DNA of 64,000 bases from a bacterium 1XD21-70. Its GTDB lineage: Bacteria; Bacillota; Clostridia; Lachnospirales; Lachnospiraceae. The notes beneath the pieces are model-generated. The model ran no database searches. It had not been told where the DNA came from and saw nothing but the letters and a program-made list of their open reading frames with translations. Numbering within the stretch: position 1 is the first letter of the stretch; each line of letters opens with the position of its first letter. The position numbers and the translations under genes are program-made. Where the stretch lies: contig RAYB01000013.1 in NCBI GenBank assembly GCA_003669055.1, positions 1-64,000 on the forward strand, in the 5' to 3' direction. Shown in pieces: positions 17,767 to 26,298 of this stretch.

Positions 17767-17867
17767 CCGTAACTCCCTCCCGCTCTGATGTTTTCGTTTC
17801 TATCAGTATAATACTTTTTCCACAAAATTACCATGGCATAATGTGAATACATTGCGGGATTTTTTAT

Positions 17868-18404
17868 TTATTTGACCGCATGGCCAATCCGTTCTACAAT
17901 CCATCCTCCTAACATCCCGATCACTGCCCCGGTCAGCACGCCTGCTGCCAGCAGCGCCGGAAAATAGGCAAGCACCCCTGTCGTTTGGAGCACATATGCC
18001 GCCACCGCCAGCTGCCCTATATTATGGAAAATCCCTCCCAGGATACTGACACCAACGCAGCTGAAAAAACCGCTTTTCTTTGCGCCTGCCATGGCTGCCA
18101 TGCTCAGGATCCCGCCGGCCAGGCTGTATAGCATGCTGAATGTATTGCCAAAGGTAAAGCCTGCCAGCACGATCCTCACCAGCGCCACCAAAGCCGTTCC
18201 CAGCATCCCCACCGTGTATAAGCCCACCACGCTTACTAAGTTCGCCAGGCCCAGCTTCGCCCCCGGTACCGGCATCGGCACCGGGATCATCGCCTCCACA
18301 TAGCTGAACACAAATGCCAGTGCAATCAGCATGCCATATAACGCGGTTTTTCTGCCCGCACTTTGTCCTCTGCCCTTCACAGGCCTTCCTTTTGGCTGCT
18401 CCAT
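17868..18404 (-). CDS. Gx transporter family membrane protein
   Basis: A 178-residue hydrophobic protein with five to six membrane spans and the family signature PVPGAKLGLANLVSVVGLY. This family has been annotated as heptaprenyl diphosphate synthase component I and more recently as Gx transporter. It looks like an ECF-type S component and its substrate is unknown. I prefer the ATG at 18404, two bases after the upstream stop. A GTG at 18428 would overlap that gene by 22 bases. It follows the DUF5722 gene directly. Confidence 0.78.
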   Translation of the reverse strand: MEQPKGRPVKGRGQSAGRKTALYGMLIALAFVFSYVEAMIPVPMPVPGAKLGLANLVSVVGLYTVGMLGTALVALVRIVLAGFTFGNTFSMLYSLAGGILSMAAMAGAKKSGFFSCVGVSILGGIFHNIGQLAVAAYVLQTTGVLAYFPALLAAGVLTGAVIGMLGGWIVERIGHAVK

Positions 18405-18406
18405 CT

Positions 18407-20134
18407 TTATTTTTCCTGGGACTTCCACTTAAAGTTCGGGATCACGTCGCTCCATCTCTCAATGCCGATAATCTGCTTGGCAAACTCCGTCGTCTCCAGG
18501 GTGGCTTTACGGTTATCGATATTCTTGTACACGGACCAGGATTTCTTCCTCATGGTCGGCACAATGTCATTCGGTTGGTTCATGTCGCACTTCCACAGCC
18601 CGAAGGTCTGGGAAGCCGCCGCCTCCGAGGGCGCATCCACCTGACGGCTCATGATAAAGGCATCAATATAGGGATTGCTGTCTGCCAGGTAATACGCATA
18701 GGCAATCGCCGCTGCCTGCAGGTCATTGTTCTCCCCCCGGGTTGCACTGGTAGAGGTAAATCCCTGCTCCGACAGGATGATATGCCTCACCTTCCCGTCC
18801 CTCCCCCGGAGCGCAGCATTTTGCATATAATCGGTCAGCACATTCAGGTTCTTTAAGTTTACCACCGGCGAACCCGCGTCATTTTTGATCAGCCCGGTCT
18901 GGTCATCGTCCCAGAATTCCGGTTCGGTCAGCGGGATCGAATAGGGATGGTACGCCAGACCCCAATCCATCGGGCCGCCGGCTCCCGTCATGTCTGCAAA
19001 TTTGTCGATGATATCCTTGGCATTGTACTTGGTGCTTCCGTTTGCCTCATGGTTCCAGTTATAATCGGTGGAGAAAAACAGCCGGTCATTCTGGTTGGTG
19101 CTGCGGATAGCCGTATAGAACACCCGGAATGCCCGCTCATATTCCTTGACATACTGGTCAACCCCCATCGGCCCCACATAGTTCCACTGCTGGTTATTGA
19201 TCTCATTGCCGATAATCCAGTTCGATACCTTGCCGTAAGGGGATGCCAGGCTGCTGTAGCGTTCTGCCAGGAAAGAAGCAATCGCCTTGATGGTCTCATA
19301 GCCCTCCTTGGTAGAGGCATTGAAGCCATAATAGAACACCTGGTTGGCTGGCTGCTTCGTCACCCCCGGGTAAACCAGCTGCGGCGTGCTGTCATTCCAC
19401 CCGTTCAGGATCACCGCCGTCACCGTCATGCTTTTCTCCGACATCCTGCGGATCGTATAATCCAGGTTCTCCAGCACCTCACGGCTGAAGCTGTAGGTCT
19501 TCCCGTCATAGGTATAATCAATCCCCTGCCCCAGGATATGGTGGAACGGTATATTGACAATCACATGGTTCACGCCCAGTTCAAAGGCATCCGCCACCAT
19601 GCTGTCCGTATTCTGGATCAGCAGCCCCTTCTTATTTTGTGCTGTCCGGTAAGGGTCTGTATGTTTTGCCAGCACCTCCGGGTTCGTCACATAGGCCGTA
19701 TTGCTGACCTGGGTATACTTTTCGCCGTCATACACAGCCACCACAAAACGCGAATAGAGCCGGTTCTGTTCCGTCCCCAGGTTCAGGGATATATCAAACG
19801 ACAGGGCGTCCCCTTTTGTGATCCATCCGCAGTAATCGGTTCTGCCGTCCAGGGTATCCTGGTATGGCTGCAGTTCAAACAGGTACAGATAATTATCATA
19901 ATATGCCGGATCCGACCATGTCCCTTCCATCTGCCCGCGGATGGCAATCCGGCTGCCTCCTTCAATCGCACAGCTTAAAATATGCGCAAACTCTGTCGGA
20001 GCCGGCTTGGCAGGCTGTGTCTCCTGCACTGCAGTTCCCTCCGGGTTTGCCAATGAATTTATCTCATTCATCCCTGTCAAAAACGCCGCCAGCGCCAGAA
20101 TTGCCATCATTCGTCCGGTTGGATATTTTCTCAT
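18407..20134 (-). CDS. secreted DUF5722 / glycoside-hydrolase-like protein
   Basis: A 575-residue protein starting MRKYPTGRMMAILALAAF, a signal peptide or membrane anchor. About 140 residues of beta-rich sequence follow, then a TIM-barrel-like part. SNWIIGNEINNQQWN (Asn-Glu, acid/base-like) and HIILSEQGFTST (Glu, nucleophile-like) match the spacing of retaining glycosidases of clan A. I recall it as DUF5722. Substrate unknown. The ATG at 20134 follows AAAGGAGG by 11 bases. The frame stays open 69 codons upstream, but that part overlaps the promoter at 20231-20258. Confidence 0.75.
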   Translation of the reverse strand: MRKYPTGRMMAILALAAFLTGMNEINSLANPEGTAVQETQPAKPAPTEFAHILSCAIEGGSRIAIRGQMEGTWSDPAYYDNYLYLFELQPYQDTLDGRTDYCGWITKGDALSFDISLNLGTEQNRLYSRFVVAVYDGEKYTQVSNTAYVTNPEVLAKHTDPYRTAQNKKGLLIQNTDSMVADAFELGVNHVIVNIPFHHILGQGIDYTYDGKTYSFSREVLENLDYTIRRMSEKSMTVTAVILNGWNDSTPQLVYPGVTKQPANQVFYYGFNASTKEGYETIKAIASFLAERYSSLASPYGKVSNWIIGNEINNQQWNYVGPMGVDQYVKEYERAFRVFYTAIRSTNQNDRLFFSTDYNWNHEANGSTKYNAKDIIDKFADMTGAGGPMDWGLAYHPYSIPLTEPEFWDDDQTGLIKNDAGSPVVNLKNLNVLTDYMQNAALRGRDGKVRHIILSEQGFTSTSATRGENNDLQAAAIAYAYYLADSNPYIDAFIMSRQVDAPSEAAASQTFGLWKCDMNQPNDIVPTMRKKSWSVYKNIDNRKATLETTEFAKQIIGIERWSDVIPNFKWKSQEK

Positions 20135-20230
20135 GGATCTTTCTGCCTCCTTTTTCTGTCCCGGTGCATCTGCAAACGTCCGTATGCCTGGTTGCAGGAA
20201 TGCCCCTCTAATCTCCAAAACCTCCTTGTA

Positions 20231-20258
20231 ATTATATCCAAATATTTTCCAAATACAA
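20231..20258 (-). promoter_or_regulatory. promoter of the DUF5722-Gx operon
   Basis: Minus-strand TTGTAT (20253-20258), 16-base spacer, TATAAT (20231-20236). It leaves a leader of about 90 bases before the start at 20134. Confidence 0.6.
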
Positions 20259-20363
20259 GTCTTTACACCCTTACGTTCTCTTACATTTTCCTTAATCGCA
20301 GCCAGGCAGGGCGGCATCCCCTTTGCCAGGGCAGGCACCAAAAACCTGCTTCCCCTGCCAAAA

Positions 20364-20406
20364 ACGGGGTCAGGCAGGGAGCCCGTCTGCCCCTGCCTGA
20401 TCCCGT
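20364..20406 (-). terminator. metK terminator
   Basis: A 16-bp stem (20364-20379 with 20391-20406, one G-T pair; core GTCAGGCAGGG) lies just after the metK stop. On the minus strand it is followed by TTTTTGG, a proper intrinsic terminator. Confidence 0.88.
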
Positions 20407-20412
20407 TTATCT

Positions 20413-21603
20413 TTAACCCAAATATTTTTTCAATGCCTCAACCTTATCCAGCCGCTCCCAGGGCAGATCCAGGTCGGTTCTCCCGAAATGCCCATAGGCG
20501 GCCGTCTGCTTGTAAATCGGCCTTCTCAGATCCAGCATCTTGATGATCCCCGCCGGGCGCAGGTCAAAATTCTCGCGGATGACCTCCACCAGCTTCTCGT
20601 TGCTCAGTTTCCCCGTCCCAAAGGTATCCACCATGACCGAAGTCGGGTACGCTACCCCGATGGCATAGGAAAGCTGGATCTCACATTTGTCCGCCAGCCC
20701 GGCAGCCACCAAGTTCTTTGCCGCATAACGGGCCGCATAGGCGGCAGAACGGTCTACCTTGGTGCAGTCCTTTCCGGAAAATGCACCGCCGCCATGGCGG
20801 GCATAGCCGCCGTATGTATCTACAATGATCTTCCTGCCGGTCAGACCGCTGTCGCCATGCGGGCCGCCGATTACGAACCGCCCGGTCGGATTGACATAAA
20901 ACTTCGTGTTCTCATCAACCAGTTCCGGCGGAATCACCTCGTCAAAGATGTATTTCTTCACATCTTTATGGATCTGCTCCTGCTCTACATTTGCGTCATG
21001 CTGGGTGGAAAGCACCACCGCCTCCAGCCGCAGAGGCTTGCCGTTCTCATCGTACTCCACCGTCACCTGGCTCTTGCCGTCTGGGCGCAGATAGGAAAGC
21101 GTGCCGTTCTTCCTCACCTCGGTCAGGCGGCGTGCCAGTTTGTGCGCTAAGGCAATCGGGTACGGCATATACTCTTCGGTCTCGTTGCTGGCAAAACCGA
21201 ACATCATCCCCTGGTCCCCGGCGCCGATAGCCGCCAGTTCACTGTCGCTCATACGGTTTTCCTTTGCCTCCAGCGCTTTGTCCACGCCCATGGCGATATC
21301 GCCGGACTGCTCATCCAGCGCCACAATCACGCCGCAGGTATTGCAGTCAAAGCCGTAGGAAGCATTGTCATACCCAATCTCCCTTACTGTATCGCGCACG
21401 ATCTTCTGGATGTCCACATAACCCCTGGTAGTAATCTCGCCCATCACAAGCACCAGGCCGGTAGTCGTACAAGTCTCACAGGCCACGCGGCTCATGGGAT
21501 CCTGCGCCATCAGCGCATCCAGCACCGCATCCGAAATTGCATCGCACATCTTATCCGGATGGCCTTCTGTCACAGACTCTGATGTAAATAATAATTTTTC
21601 CAC
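20413..21603 (-). CDS. metK: S-adenosylmethionine synthetase
   Basis: A 396-residue enzyme making SAM from methionine and ATP. Landmarks are [19 protein letters not shown] at the start, [12 protein letters not shown], the [21 protein letters not shown] segment and [19 protein letters not shown]. The GTG at 21603 is the start: AAAGGAGGA lies 5 bases upstream, and the protein there begins at the family N-terminus. The longer frame to 21720 runs through the riboswitch terminator and is leader. Controlled by the upstream SAM-I riboswitch. SAM also feeds the methylase and radical SAM enzymes of this window. Confidence 0.97.
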   Translation of the reverse strand: MEKLLFTSESVTEGHPDKMCDAISDAVLDALMAQDPMSRVACETCTTTGLVLVMGEITTRGYVDIQKIVRDTVREIGYDNASYGFDCNTCGVIVALDEQSGDIAMGVDKALEAKENRMSDSELAAIGAGDQGMMFGFASNETEEYMPYPIALAHKLARRLTEVRKNGTLSYLRPDGKSQVTVEYDENGKPLRLEAVVLSTQHDANVEQEQIHKDVKKYIFDEVIPPELVDENTKFYVNPTGRFVIGGPHGDSGLTGRKIIVDTYGGYARHGGGAFSGKDCTKVDRSAAYAARYAAKNLVAAGLADKCEIQLSYAIGVAYPTSVMVDTFGTGKLSNEKLVEVIRENFDLRPAGIIKMLDLRRPIYKQTAAYGHFGRTDLDLPWERLDKVEALKKYLG

Positions 21604-21665
21604 TGAATTTTCCTCCTTTGAAGTGATATGCTCCTCACGGATTCCCGTCAGCCCGGAAACCCGGA

Positions 21666-21701
21666 CAAAAGAAAAGCCCGAAGCAATCATACTGCGGACT
21701 T
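21666..21701 (-). terminator. riboswitch-controlled terminator of metK
   Basis: Minus-strand AAGTCCG (21695-21701) pairs with CGGGCTT (21674-21680) around a loop, followed by TTTCTTTTG. It sits between the SAM-I aptamer and the metK ribosome binding site, the expected place for the expression platform. Confidence 0.8.
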
Positions 21702-21725
21702 GATATTCTTCGCACATCAAATCCT

Positions 21726-21829
21726 CTTATTGCTCGATTTCTCGCTCAGGTTGGCACCTTCCCAACGCGTGTCCGTTCGGGGTTGCCGTGACTTCACAGA
21801 TCCTTTGTATCTCCATCACTCTGAATAAG
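21726..21829 (-). promoter_or_regulatory. SAM-I riboswitch (S-box) aptamer
   Basis: Read on the minus strand, the P1 strands CTTATT (21824-21829) and AATAAG (21726-21731) enclose the S-box consensus elements in order: CAGAG-GATGGAG, GGATCTGTGAAGTCACGGCAACC, GGAAGGTGC-CAA and GAGCGA. When SAM is bound, the following terminator forms and metK is shut off. The aptamer is followed after about 25 bases by the terminator hairpin. Confidence 0.93.
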
Positions 21830-21870
21830 GGATTACGCACTTTTCAATTGTTGTTGTTTGTTACAGGTTT

Positions 21871-21899
21871 ATAGTAGCAGATTCCGGCCTGGGTGTCAA
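21871..21899 (-). promoter_or_regulatory. metK promoter
   Basis: Minus-strand TTGACA (21894-21899), 17-base spacer, TACTAT (21871-21876). Transcription starts about 35 bases before the S-box. The remainder of the gap to 22034 shows nothing else I can support. Confidence 0.75.
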
Positions 21900-22034
21900 G
21901 ATAAGAATCCCGGATTCCCTGCAAATGTGTAGGATTACAAACCATGTGTTACAACTGAATATTTAAAAAGCAGGGATACTGCCTTTGTGTTATCGTTTGG
22001 CCGCCACAGCAAAACCGGGGATAGGTCACGGATC

Positions 22035-23603
22035 CTAAAAAGCCTTATCCGGCAGCCTCATCATCTCCTCATCTTCCCCGGAGTCCCCTGCCGCCGCAAT
22101 CTCTGGCAGGGCAATCCCCAGCCACTTACAGATCATCTCCACCCCCTTCGCCTTTGTCGCCTCCGCAGACACCAGCTGCAGGCAGCGCCCCTCCAAAATC
22201 CAGCGGACCTTCTTTTGGCACCCTGGTTCCAGGGCATTTTTCATCCGTTCTGCCTCTTGGGGCGTCCACGGCCTCCTCTCCGGGCGGATAAATGTCAGCT
22301 TATAAAGCATTTCCCCATGCCGGTAGGACAAAATCCGGAAGCCAAGTTCCCTCTGCAGTGCTTCCAAACAGGCAAGGCCGCCGCATTCCAGCCTGTAATA
22401 ATACTCGTTTTCCCTTCCCCCACACTCCACATGAACATGTGCTCCCCCGGCAAAAACCCCGCCGCAAAAAAGCTGCGCAGCCGTGCGGCAGCATCTCCTG
22501 GCCTCCTTTTCCGGCAGCGTCGTCGCCCAGAAAAGAAGTGCCCCCTCCTTCACAAGCGCCTCCAGTGCCTGCCGCATCTCTCCCCCCGGCAAAAGCCCGC
22601 TTCCTCCCGGCAGCATCCGCGCCTGCCCGCCCCCTATATCCTCCGGCACCAGCGTCCCCACAATATCCAAAAACACAGCCTTCGGCCGCCTTGGAATACG
22701 GAAAACCGGATACGGGCCAAACATCACCGCATTCATCCTATCTGCCCTGCCCCCATATGCCAGATAGCAAAAGCATTGCTTCCTCCCGCATATCAGTGGT
22801 GTTCCCCTGTCCGCGCTTTGTTCCTCCCAGGATCCCCCCTGCCCTCCCACCGCCTTGCCTTGCACTGCGGCTTGGGGATGATACCAGTTTTCTGCCGTCA
22901 CCCGGCTGATGTTACAGAGCCTCATCCTTCCGTCACTCTCGACAAAAACCCTCCCACGGCATTGCCTTTCATCTGCCGACGGCAGCGCCAATTCCCTCCA
23001 AAAATACGGATCCAGTTCCAGGAATGCCTCCCTTTCCTCTTTGGTATACTCCCTTTTCAGGCCGTCCATCCGGTTTACCCACAGATAAATATCCTCCGGC
23101 AGCAATCCCTTAAGCCTTTGTATCAGGCCGATATTCCCCGGAACCCCCACTGCCCCCACGCAGAGCACGATCCCAGCCTCCCTCACCTGGCGGCATTTCC
23201 CTGCAAAACGCTCCGGCGAAACCATCTCGGGGTGAAACGTTGCCCACAAACGCAGCTTCTCCACCCTCCCCCCGGCTTTCCCAAACCGTTCCAATGACTC
23301 CCCCAGCGGAAAACTTAAGTTTGTCTGTGCCCCAACCGCATCCATCTGCCCCAACCGGCTTAACGCCGCCAGCCCCTCCCAATACCAGGGATGGATCAGC
23401 GCCTCCCCATACGGCACCACCATCAGCGCCCGGAAATCTCCCGGAGCCTTCCCCGCTGCAATGCTCTCCGTGAAACGAAACCACGCCTCCTGATCCCGTT
23501 CCAACTCCCTCTTGGAACTTTGGTGCTTGGAAAACGGGCAATAGCCGCAGTGGTAATTACAGCTTTTCAGGCTCCCCCGGTACAAAACCGCCCCTTGGTT
23601 CAT
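22035..23603 (-). CDS. STM4011-family radical SAM protein fused to a HAD-like domain
   Basis: A 522-residue protein. The N-terminal part has the radical SAM CxxxCxxC (Cys 15, 19, 22; CNYHCGYC) in a barrel of about 220 residues. Further Cys follow (CRGRVFVESDGRMRLC and CGRKQCFC), which look like ligands of an auxiliary Fe-S cluster. From about residue 310 a HAD phosphatase-like domain begins with AVFLDIVGTL (nucleophile Asp, but Val where the second Asp usually sits) and ends with AAGDSGEDEEMM, the acidic motif of Cof-type HADs. I recognise the N-terminal half as the family named after Salmonella STM4011. Reaction unknown. It overlaps the STM4012-like gene by 47 bases and is last in the operon. 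Confidence 0.8.
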   Translation of the reverse strand: MNQGAVLYRGSLKSCNYHCGYCPFSKHQSSKRELERDQEAWFRFTESIAAGKAPGDFRALMVVPYGEALIHPWYWEGLAALSRLGQMDAVGAQTNLSFPLGESLERFGKAGGRVEKLRLWATFHPEMVSPERFAGKCRQVREAGIVLCVGAVGVPGNIGLIQRLKGLLPEDIYLWVNRMDGLKREYTKEEREAFLELDPYFWRELALPSADERQCRGRVFVESDGRMRLCNISRVTAENWYHPQAAVQGKAVGGQGGSWEEQSADRGTPLICGRKQCFCYLAYGGRADRMNAVMFGPYPVFRIPRRPKAVFLDIVGTLVPEDIGGGQARMLPGGSGLLPGGEMRQALEALVKEGALLFWATTLPEKEARRCCRTAAQLFCGGVFAGGAHVHVECGGRENEYYYRLECGGLACLEALQRELGFRILSYRHGEMLYKLTFIRPERRPWTPQEAERMKNALEPGCQKKVRWILEGRCLQLVSAEATKAKGVEMICKWLGIALPEIAAAGDSGEDEEMMRLPDKAF

Positions 23604-25017
23604 ACACAGCCTCCCATTCCTTCATCTTCCTTTGGATCTTTGCAGAAGCCAGCATCGGCCCCAGATAGTCAGAAAGCCCCATTCCCTCCTCCGTCAAAGC
23701 CAAAAACTCCTGGCTTCCTTCCGGTTTTTGTCCATCCCCCGGCCGCATCCCGCCTGCTGTTTGGCTATCCTCTTCCGTCCGCAGCCATCCCTCCCCTATC
23801 CACTTCTCCAATACCGGAAAATCACTGCACACCGGGGCGCCGAACAGCTCCTCATACCTTCCCAGGGCAATTCCCGGCCGGATCAGCAAATGGCGGATCA
23901 CATACCGCCGCTTCTGCTCCTCCTCCGACAGCAATATCCCATGCTGTACAGCCGAAAAATCCTCTGTCGCCTCAAACCGCCGCAGCTGTTTTAGGCATCC
24001 CTCCTGCGTCACGGCATAGGGGGTGCAAAAATGCAGCCTCCCCACATAGCTTCTTCCGCCGCACCCTAACGCCAGCGAAGTCCCGAAGCCGCACTCGGCA
24101 AACCTCCTTCTGATTCCTGTCCCCTTCTTCCCTGTGTCCCGCTGCCCTTCCTCCCGGCACCCTGGCGCCCGATGCCCGTTTTCCTTTCTCTGCTCCCGCA
24201 CAAACCGCCGCATCGAATCCTGCCGGAAGCCCTCTGACCGCAGATACCCCGACATCTCCTGGTACTGCCGGTATGCATAATCCGGATCCGGCACCACCCC
24301 TTCCCGAACCAAAGCGGCGCCATGCTTCACATAAAGGGGATACAAAAAGATCTCATCCACCCCAAAACCAATGGCCTCCCGCAGCGATTCCTGCAAGGAA
24401 TCCACGGTCTGCCCCGGGATGCCGTAAATAAAATCCACATTGACACAGCCAAAGCCCACGGACATCAGCAATTCCAGCGCTTCCCTCGCCCGCGACGCCC
24501 GGTGCCCCCGCCTCAAAGCCCTCAGTTCCTCATCAATAAAACTCTGGATCCCCATACTGACCCGAAAAACCCCTGCCCCCTTCAAAAATTCCAGTTTCCT
24601 CCGCTCTGTCTGGTTCGGTGCCGTCTCAATCCCAATCTCCGCACCATCCTCCAGCACAAAACAATCCCTCACCACCCCAAACATCCGTTCCAGCTGCCCC
24701 ATGGGCAGCAAAAGCGGCGTGCCGCCCCCGATAGTGAATTCCGAAAATTCTGTCCTATAAGGCTTTAGGATTTCCTGGTACTGCCGTCCCTGACGCTCTA
24801 CTGCATCCAGATACCGCCCCATGGCATCCGGATCCTGGCCGGTGACCGAAAACAGATTGCAGTACCCACATTTTCCCTGGCAAAAAGGCACATGGATATA
24901 TAGACCATGCCCTTTTCCCTCCAGCTGCCCTGCATAATCGCGCAAAGAAATCCCCTCCAGCGGACGGTAGGCCGTCTTGTGGGGATAGCTATACATATAC
25001 TGCACATAAGGATCCAT
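23557..25017 (-). CDS. STM4012-family radical SAM protein (HemN-like)
   Basis: A 486-residue protein of the HemN/HemW class. IHVPFCQGKCGYCNLF holds the CxxxCxxC of the [4Fe-4S] cluster, followed by TIGGGTPLLL and the SMGIQSF and DFIYGIPGQT segments of the SAM-binding barrel. It also has a C-terminal winged-helix-like part (YVIRHLLIRPGI). Two hydrophilic insertions (around residues 275-305 and 425-445) look like low-complexity linkers. HemN-like proteins include porphyrin decarboxylases, heme chaperones and C-methyltransferases. Context, not sequence, argues against heme synthesis, because no heme genes are near. It lies 13 bases after the hydrolase gene. Confidence 0.85.
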   Translation of the reverse strand: MDPYVQYMYSYPHKTAYRPLEGISLRDYAGQLEGKGHGLYIHVPFCQGKCGYCNLFSVTGQDPDAMGRYLDAVERQGRQYQEILKPYRTEFSEFTIGGGTPLLLPMGQLERMFGVVRDCFVLEDGAEIGIETAPNQTERRKLEFLKGAGVFRVSMGIQSFIDEELRALRRGHRASRAREALELLMSVGFGCVNVDFIYGIPGQTVDSLQESLREAIGFGVDEIFLYPLYVKHGAALVREGVVPDPDYAYRQYQEMSGYLRSEGFRQDSMRRFVREQRKENGHRAPGCREEGQRDTGKKGTGIRRRFAECGFGTSLALGCGGRSYVGRLHFCTPYAVTQEGCLKQLRRFEATEDFSAVQHGILLSEEEQKRRYVIRHLLIRPGIALGRYEELFGAPVCSDFPVLEKWIGEGWLRTEEDSQTAGGMRPGDGQKPEGSQEFLALTEEGMGLSDYLGPMLASAKIQRKMKEWEAVYEPRGGFVPGEPEKL

Positions 25018-25030
25018 ACCAAAAACCTCG

Positions 25031-25909
25031 CTAAATGAAAAAATGCTTATAGGGAACCGTATTCACTGCCGGATGGTCGATCCCATGGAACTGGCAGCCG
25101 TCCTCCCCATAACAAGTCCCATGGTCTGAGCAGCAGACCACAAAACCGCCGCCCCGCACCTGCTTCCATCCGTCAAGCAGCCGCCCCAGCTGCCCGTCCA
25201 CATACCGCAGCGCCGCCCGGTGGCTTTCCAGGCTGTCATTCTCTGCCCCGTCCAGATAGAAGTAATTCGGATAATGGATGGCATCCACATTCAGATAAAG
25301 AAAAATCCGCCTCCCCGGCTCTGCACCGGCAATCCGTTTCAGAATAAAATCCACTTGGTTTGCTGTGCTCTCCTTCACCGGACAGGCAAAAGACGGATTC
25401 CAGTAACTCTTCTGAAAATATCCCGGGAACACCTTGCCCAGGTCTGTGCGCTTATCAAAAAAGGACACGCCTCCCACGCACCAAGTATCATACCCTTCCT
25501 TTTCCAGCCCCTCCATAATGGTGCTGCCCGAAAATGCAAACGCACCCTCCGGCGGCTTCCTCCCCATGCCGATCTGCCGGGGAAAAAACAGCATCTCCCG
25601 GTCCGCCAGGCTCTTCGCCCCGGACGGGCAGGGCAAAAACCCTGCAAACATCGCATGGTGGGAAGGATAAGTAAAATTCCCCGGCGCCTGCCGCCTCTCC
25701 CAGGATCCATACCGGTTCAGCACCGGCGTATTTCCCGCTTTCTCCTCCTGTATGGCCGCATCATACCGCAGCGTATCCAAGCAAAGAAACAAGATATCCT
25801 GCTCCCCCACCACTTGGCCCATATCCACCGAAGAAGTTCTATGCCCCTTGGCGGAAAAAAACAGCCGGAACGGAACTTCCCCTGCTATCCCCTGCCCATT
25901 TTGCCCCAT
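25031..25909 (-). CDS. STM4013/SEN3800-family hydrolase (alkaline phosphatase superfamily)
   Basis: A 292-residue metal-dependent hydrolase-like protein. LFLCLDTLRYDA gives the first metal Asp and the Thr nucleophile. PGNFTYPSHHAMFAGFLP, NVDAIHYPNYFY, CSDHGTCYGEDG and HGIDHPAVNTVPY supply the other expected metal ligands of the sulfatase/phosphatase fold. No signal peptide is seen, so it should act in the cytoplasm. The ATG at 25909 follows AGGAGGGAGAGAG and is preferred over 25927. Substrate unknown. Between it and the upstream small gene is a hairpin, so it may need read-through or its own promoter. Confidence 0.82.
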   Translation of the reverse strand: MGQNGQGIAGEVPFRLFFSAKGHRTSSVDMGQVVGEQDILFLCLDTLRYDAAIQEEKAGNTPVLNRYGSWERRQAPGNFTYPSHHAMFAGFLPCPSGAKSLADREMLFFPRQIGMGRKPPEGAFAFSGSTIMEGLEKEGYDTWCVGGVSFFDKRTDLGKVFPGYFQKSYWNPSFACPVKESTANQVDFILKRIAGAEPGRRIFLYLNVDAIHYPNYFYLDGAENDSLESHRAALRYVDGQLGRLLDGWKQVRGGGFVVCCSDHGTCYGEDGCQFHGIDHPAVNTVPYKHFFI

Positions 25910-26040
25910 CTCTCTCCCTCCTGGCATTCCCTGCCTGCCTTTTTAAATCAGCCGCTCCTCTAGCCGGCTTTTCTTCCGGCCAGCTGCCCTTTTGGCTGGC
26001 TTTTCTTCCGGCTGCCATCTTCCCGGCCCCTTAAATGAAA

Positions 26041-26063
26041 GGCCAGGATATCTCCTCCTGGCC
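26041..26063 (-). terminator. hairpin after the 32-aa membrane peptide gene
   Basis: Minus-strand GGCCAGGA and TCCTGGCC form an 8-bp stem with a 7-base loop, followed by TTTCATTT. It could end or attenuate transcription before the hydrolase gene. Between it and 25909 the sequence CCGGAAGAAAAGCC occurs twice in direct repeat. Confidence 0.6.
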
Positions 26064-26071
26064 TTGGCCGG

Positions 26072-26170
26072 CTATTTCTTTTTCTTCTTTTTGATAGCCG
26101 AAATGATCACGATTGCTGCCACCACGAAAAACGCAATATCCAACACTATTTTTATGGTTTCATAATCCAT
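26072..26170 (-). CDS. 32-aa single-span membrane peptide inside the STM4011-4015 cluster
   Basis: The minus-strand ATG at 26168-26170 follows GGGAGGGG by 8 bases and opens a 32-codon frame ending TAG at 26072. The peptide begins MDYETIKIVLDIAFF, continues with a hydrophobic stretch to about residue 26 and ends in six Lys. This is one membrane span with a strongly positive, inside-facing tail. A good promoter (TTGAAA, 17 bases, TAAAAT) precedes it and a hairpin follows it. I do not recognise a family. It could be a membrane tether or regulator for the neighbouring enzymes or an unrelated small protein. It lacks a typical leader/core peptide layout. Confidence 0.7.
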   Translation of the reverse strand: MDYETIKIVLDIAFFVVAAIVIISAIKKKKKK

Positions 26171-26225
26171 GGCTGATTCCCCTCCCTTTTTATTTTTAGC
26201 AACAGGCTACCGTTGCTTTTCGTCC

Positions 26226-26254
26226 ATTTTATATCAGAATTCACTGATTTTCAA
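26226..26254 (-). promoter_or_regulatory. promoter of the 32-aa peptide gene
   Basis: Minus-strand TTGAAA (26249-26254), 17-base spacer, TAAAAT (26226-26231). A small hairpin (AGCAAC/GTTGCT, 26199-26216) lies in the leader. It may also drive the hydrolase and radical SAM genes by read-through. Confidence 0.65.
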
Positions 26255-26298
26255 GTAAAAATCCGGTCTCATCACCCTAATATTCCGGCACGGTATTT

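Noticed and set aside
21604-21720. Upstream extension of metK by 39 codons
   Set aside because: It runs through the SAM-I riboswitch terminator, and the family N-terminus with a proper ribosome binding site is at 21603.
21987-23297. 436-codon open frame on the plus strand, antisense to the STM4011-type gene
   Set aside because: Pro/His-rich translation without domain features or ribosome binding site; it mirrors a high-G+C coding frame on the other strand.
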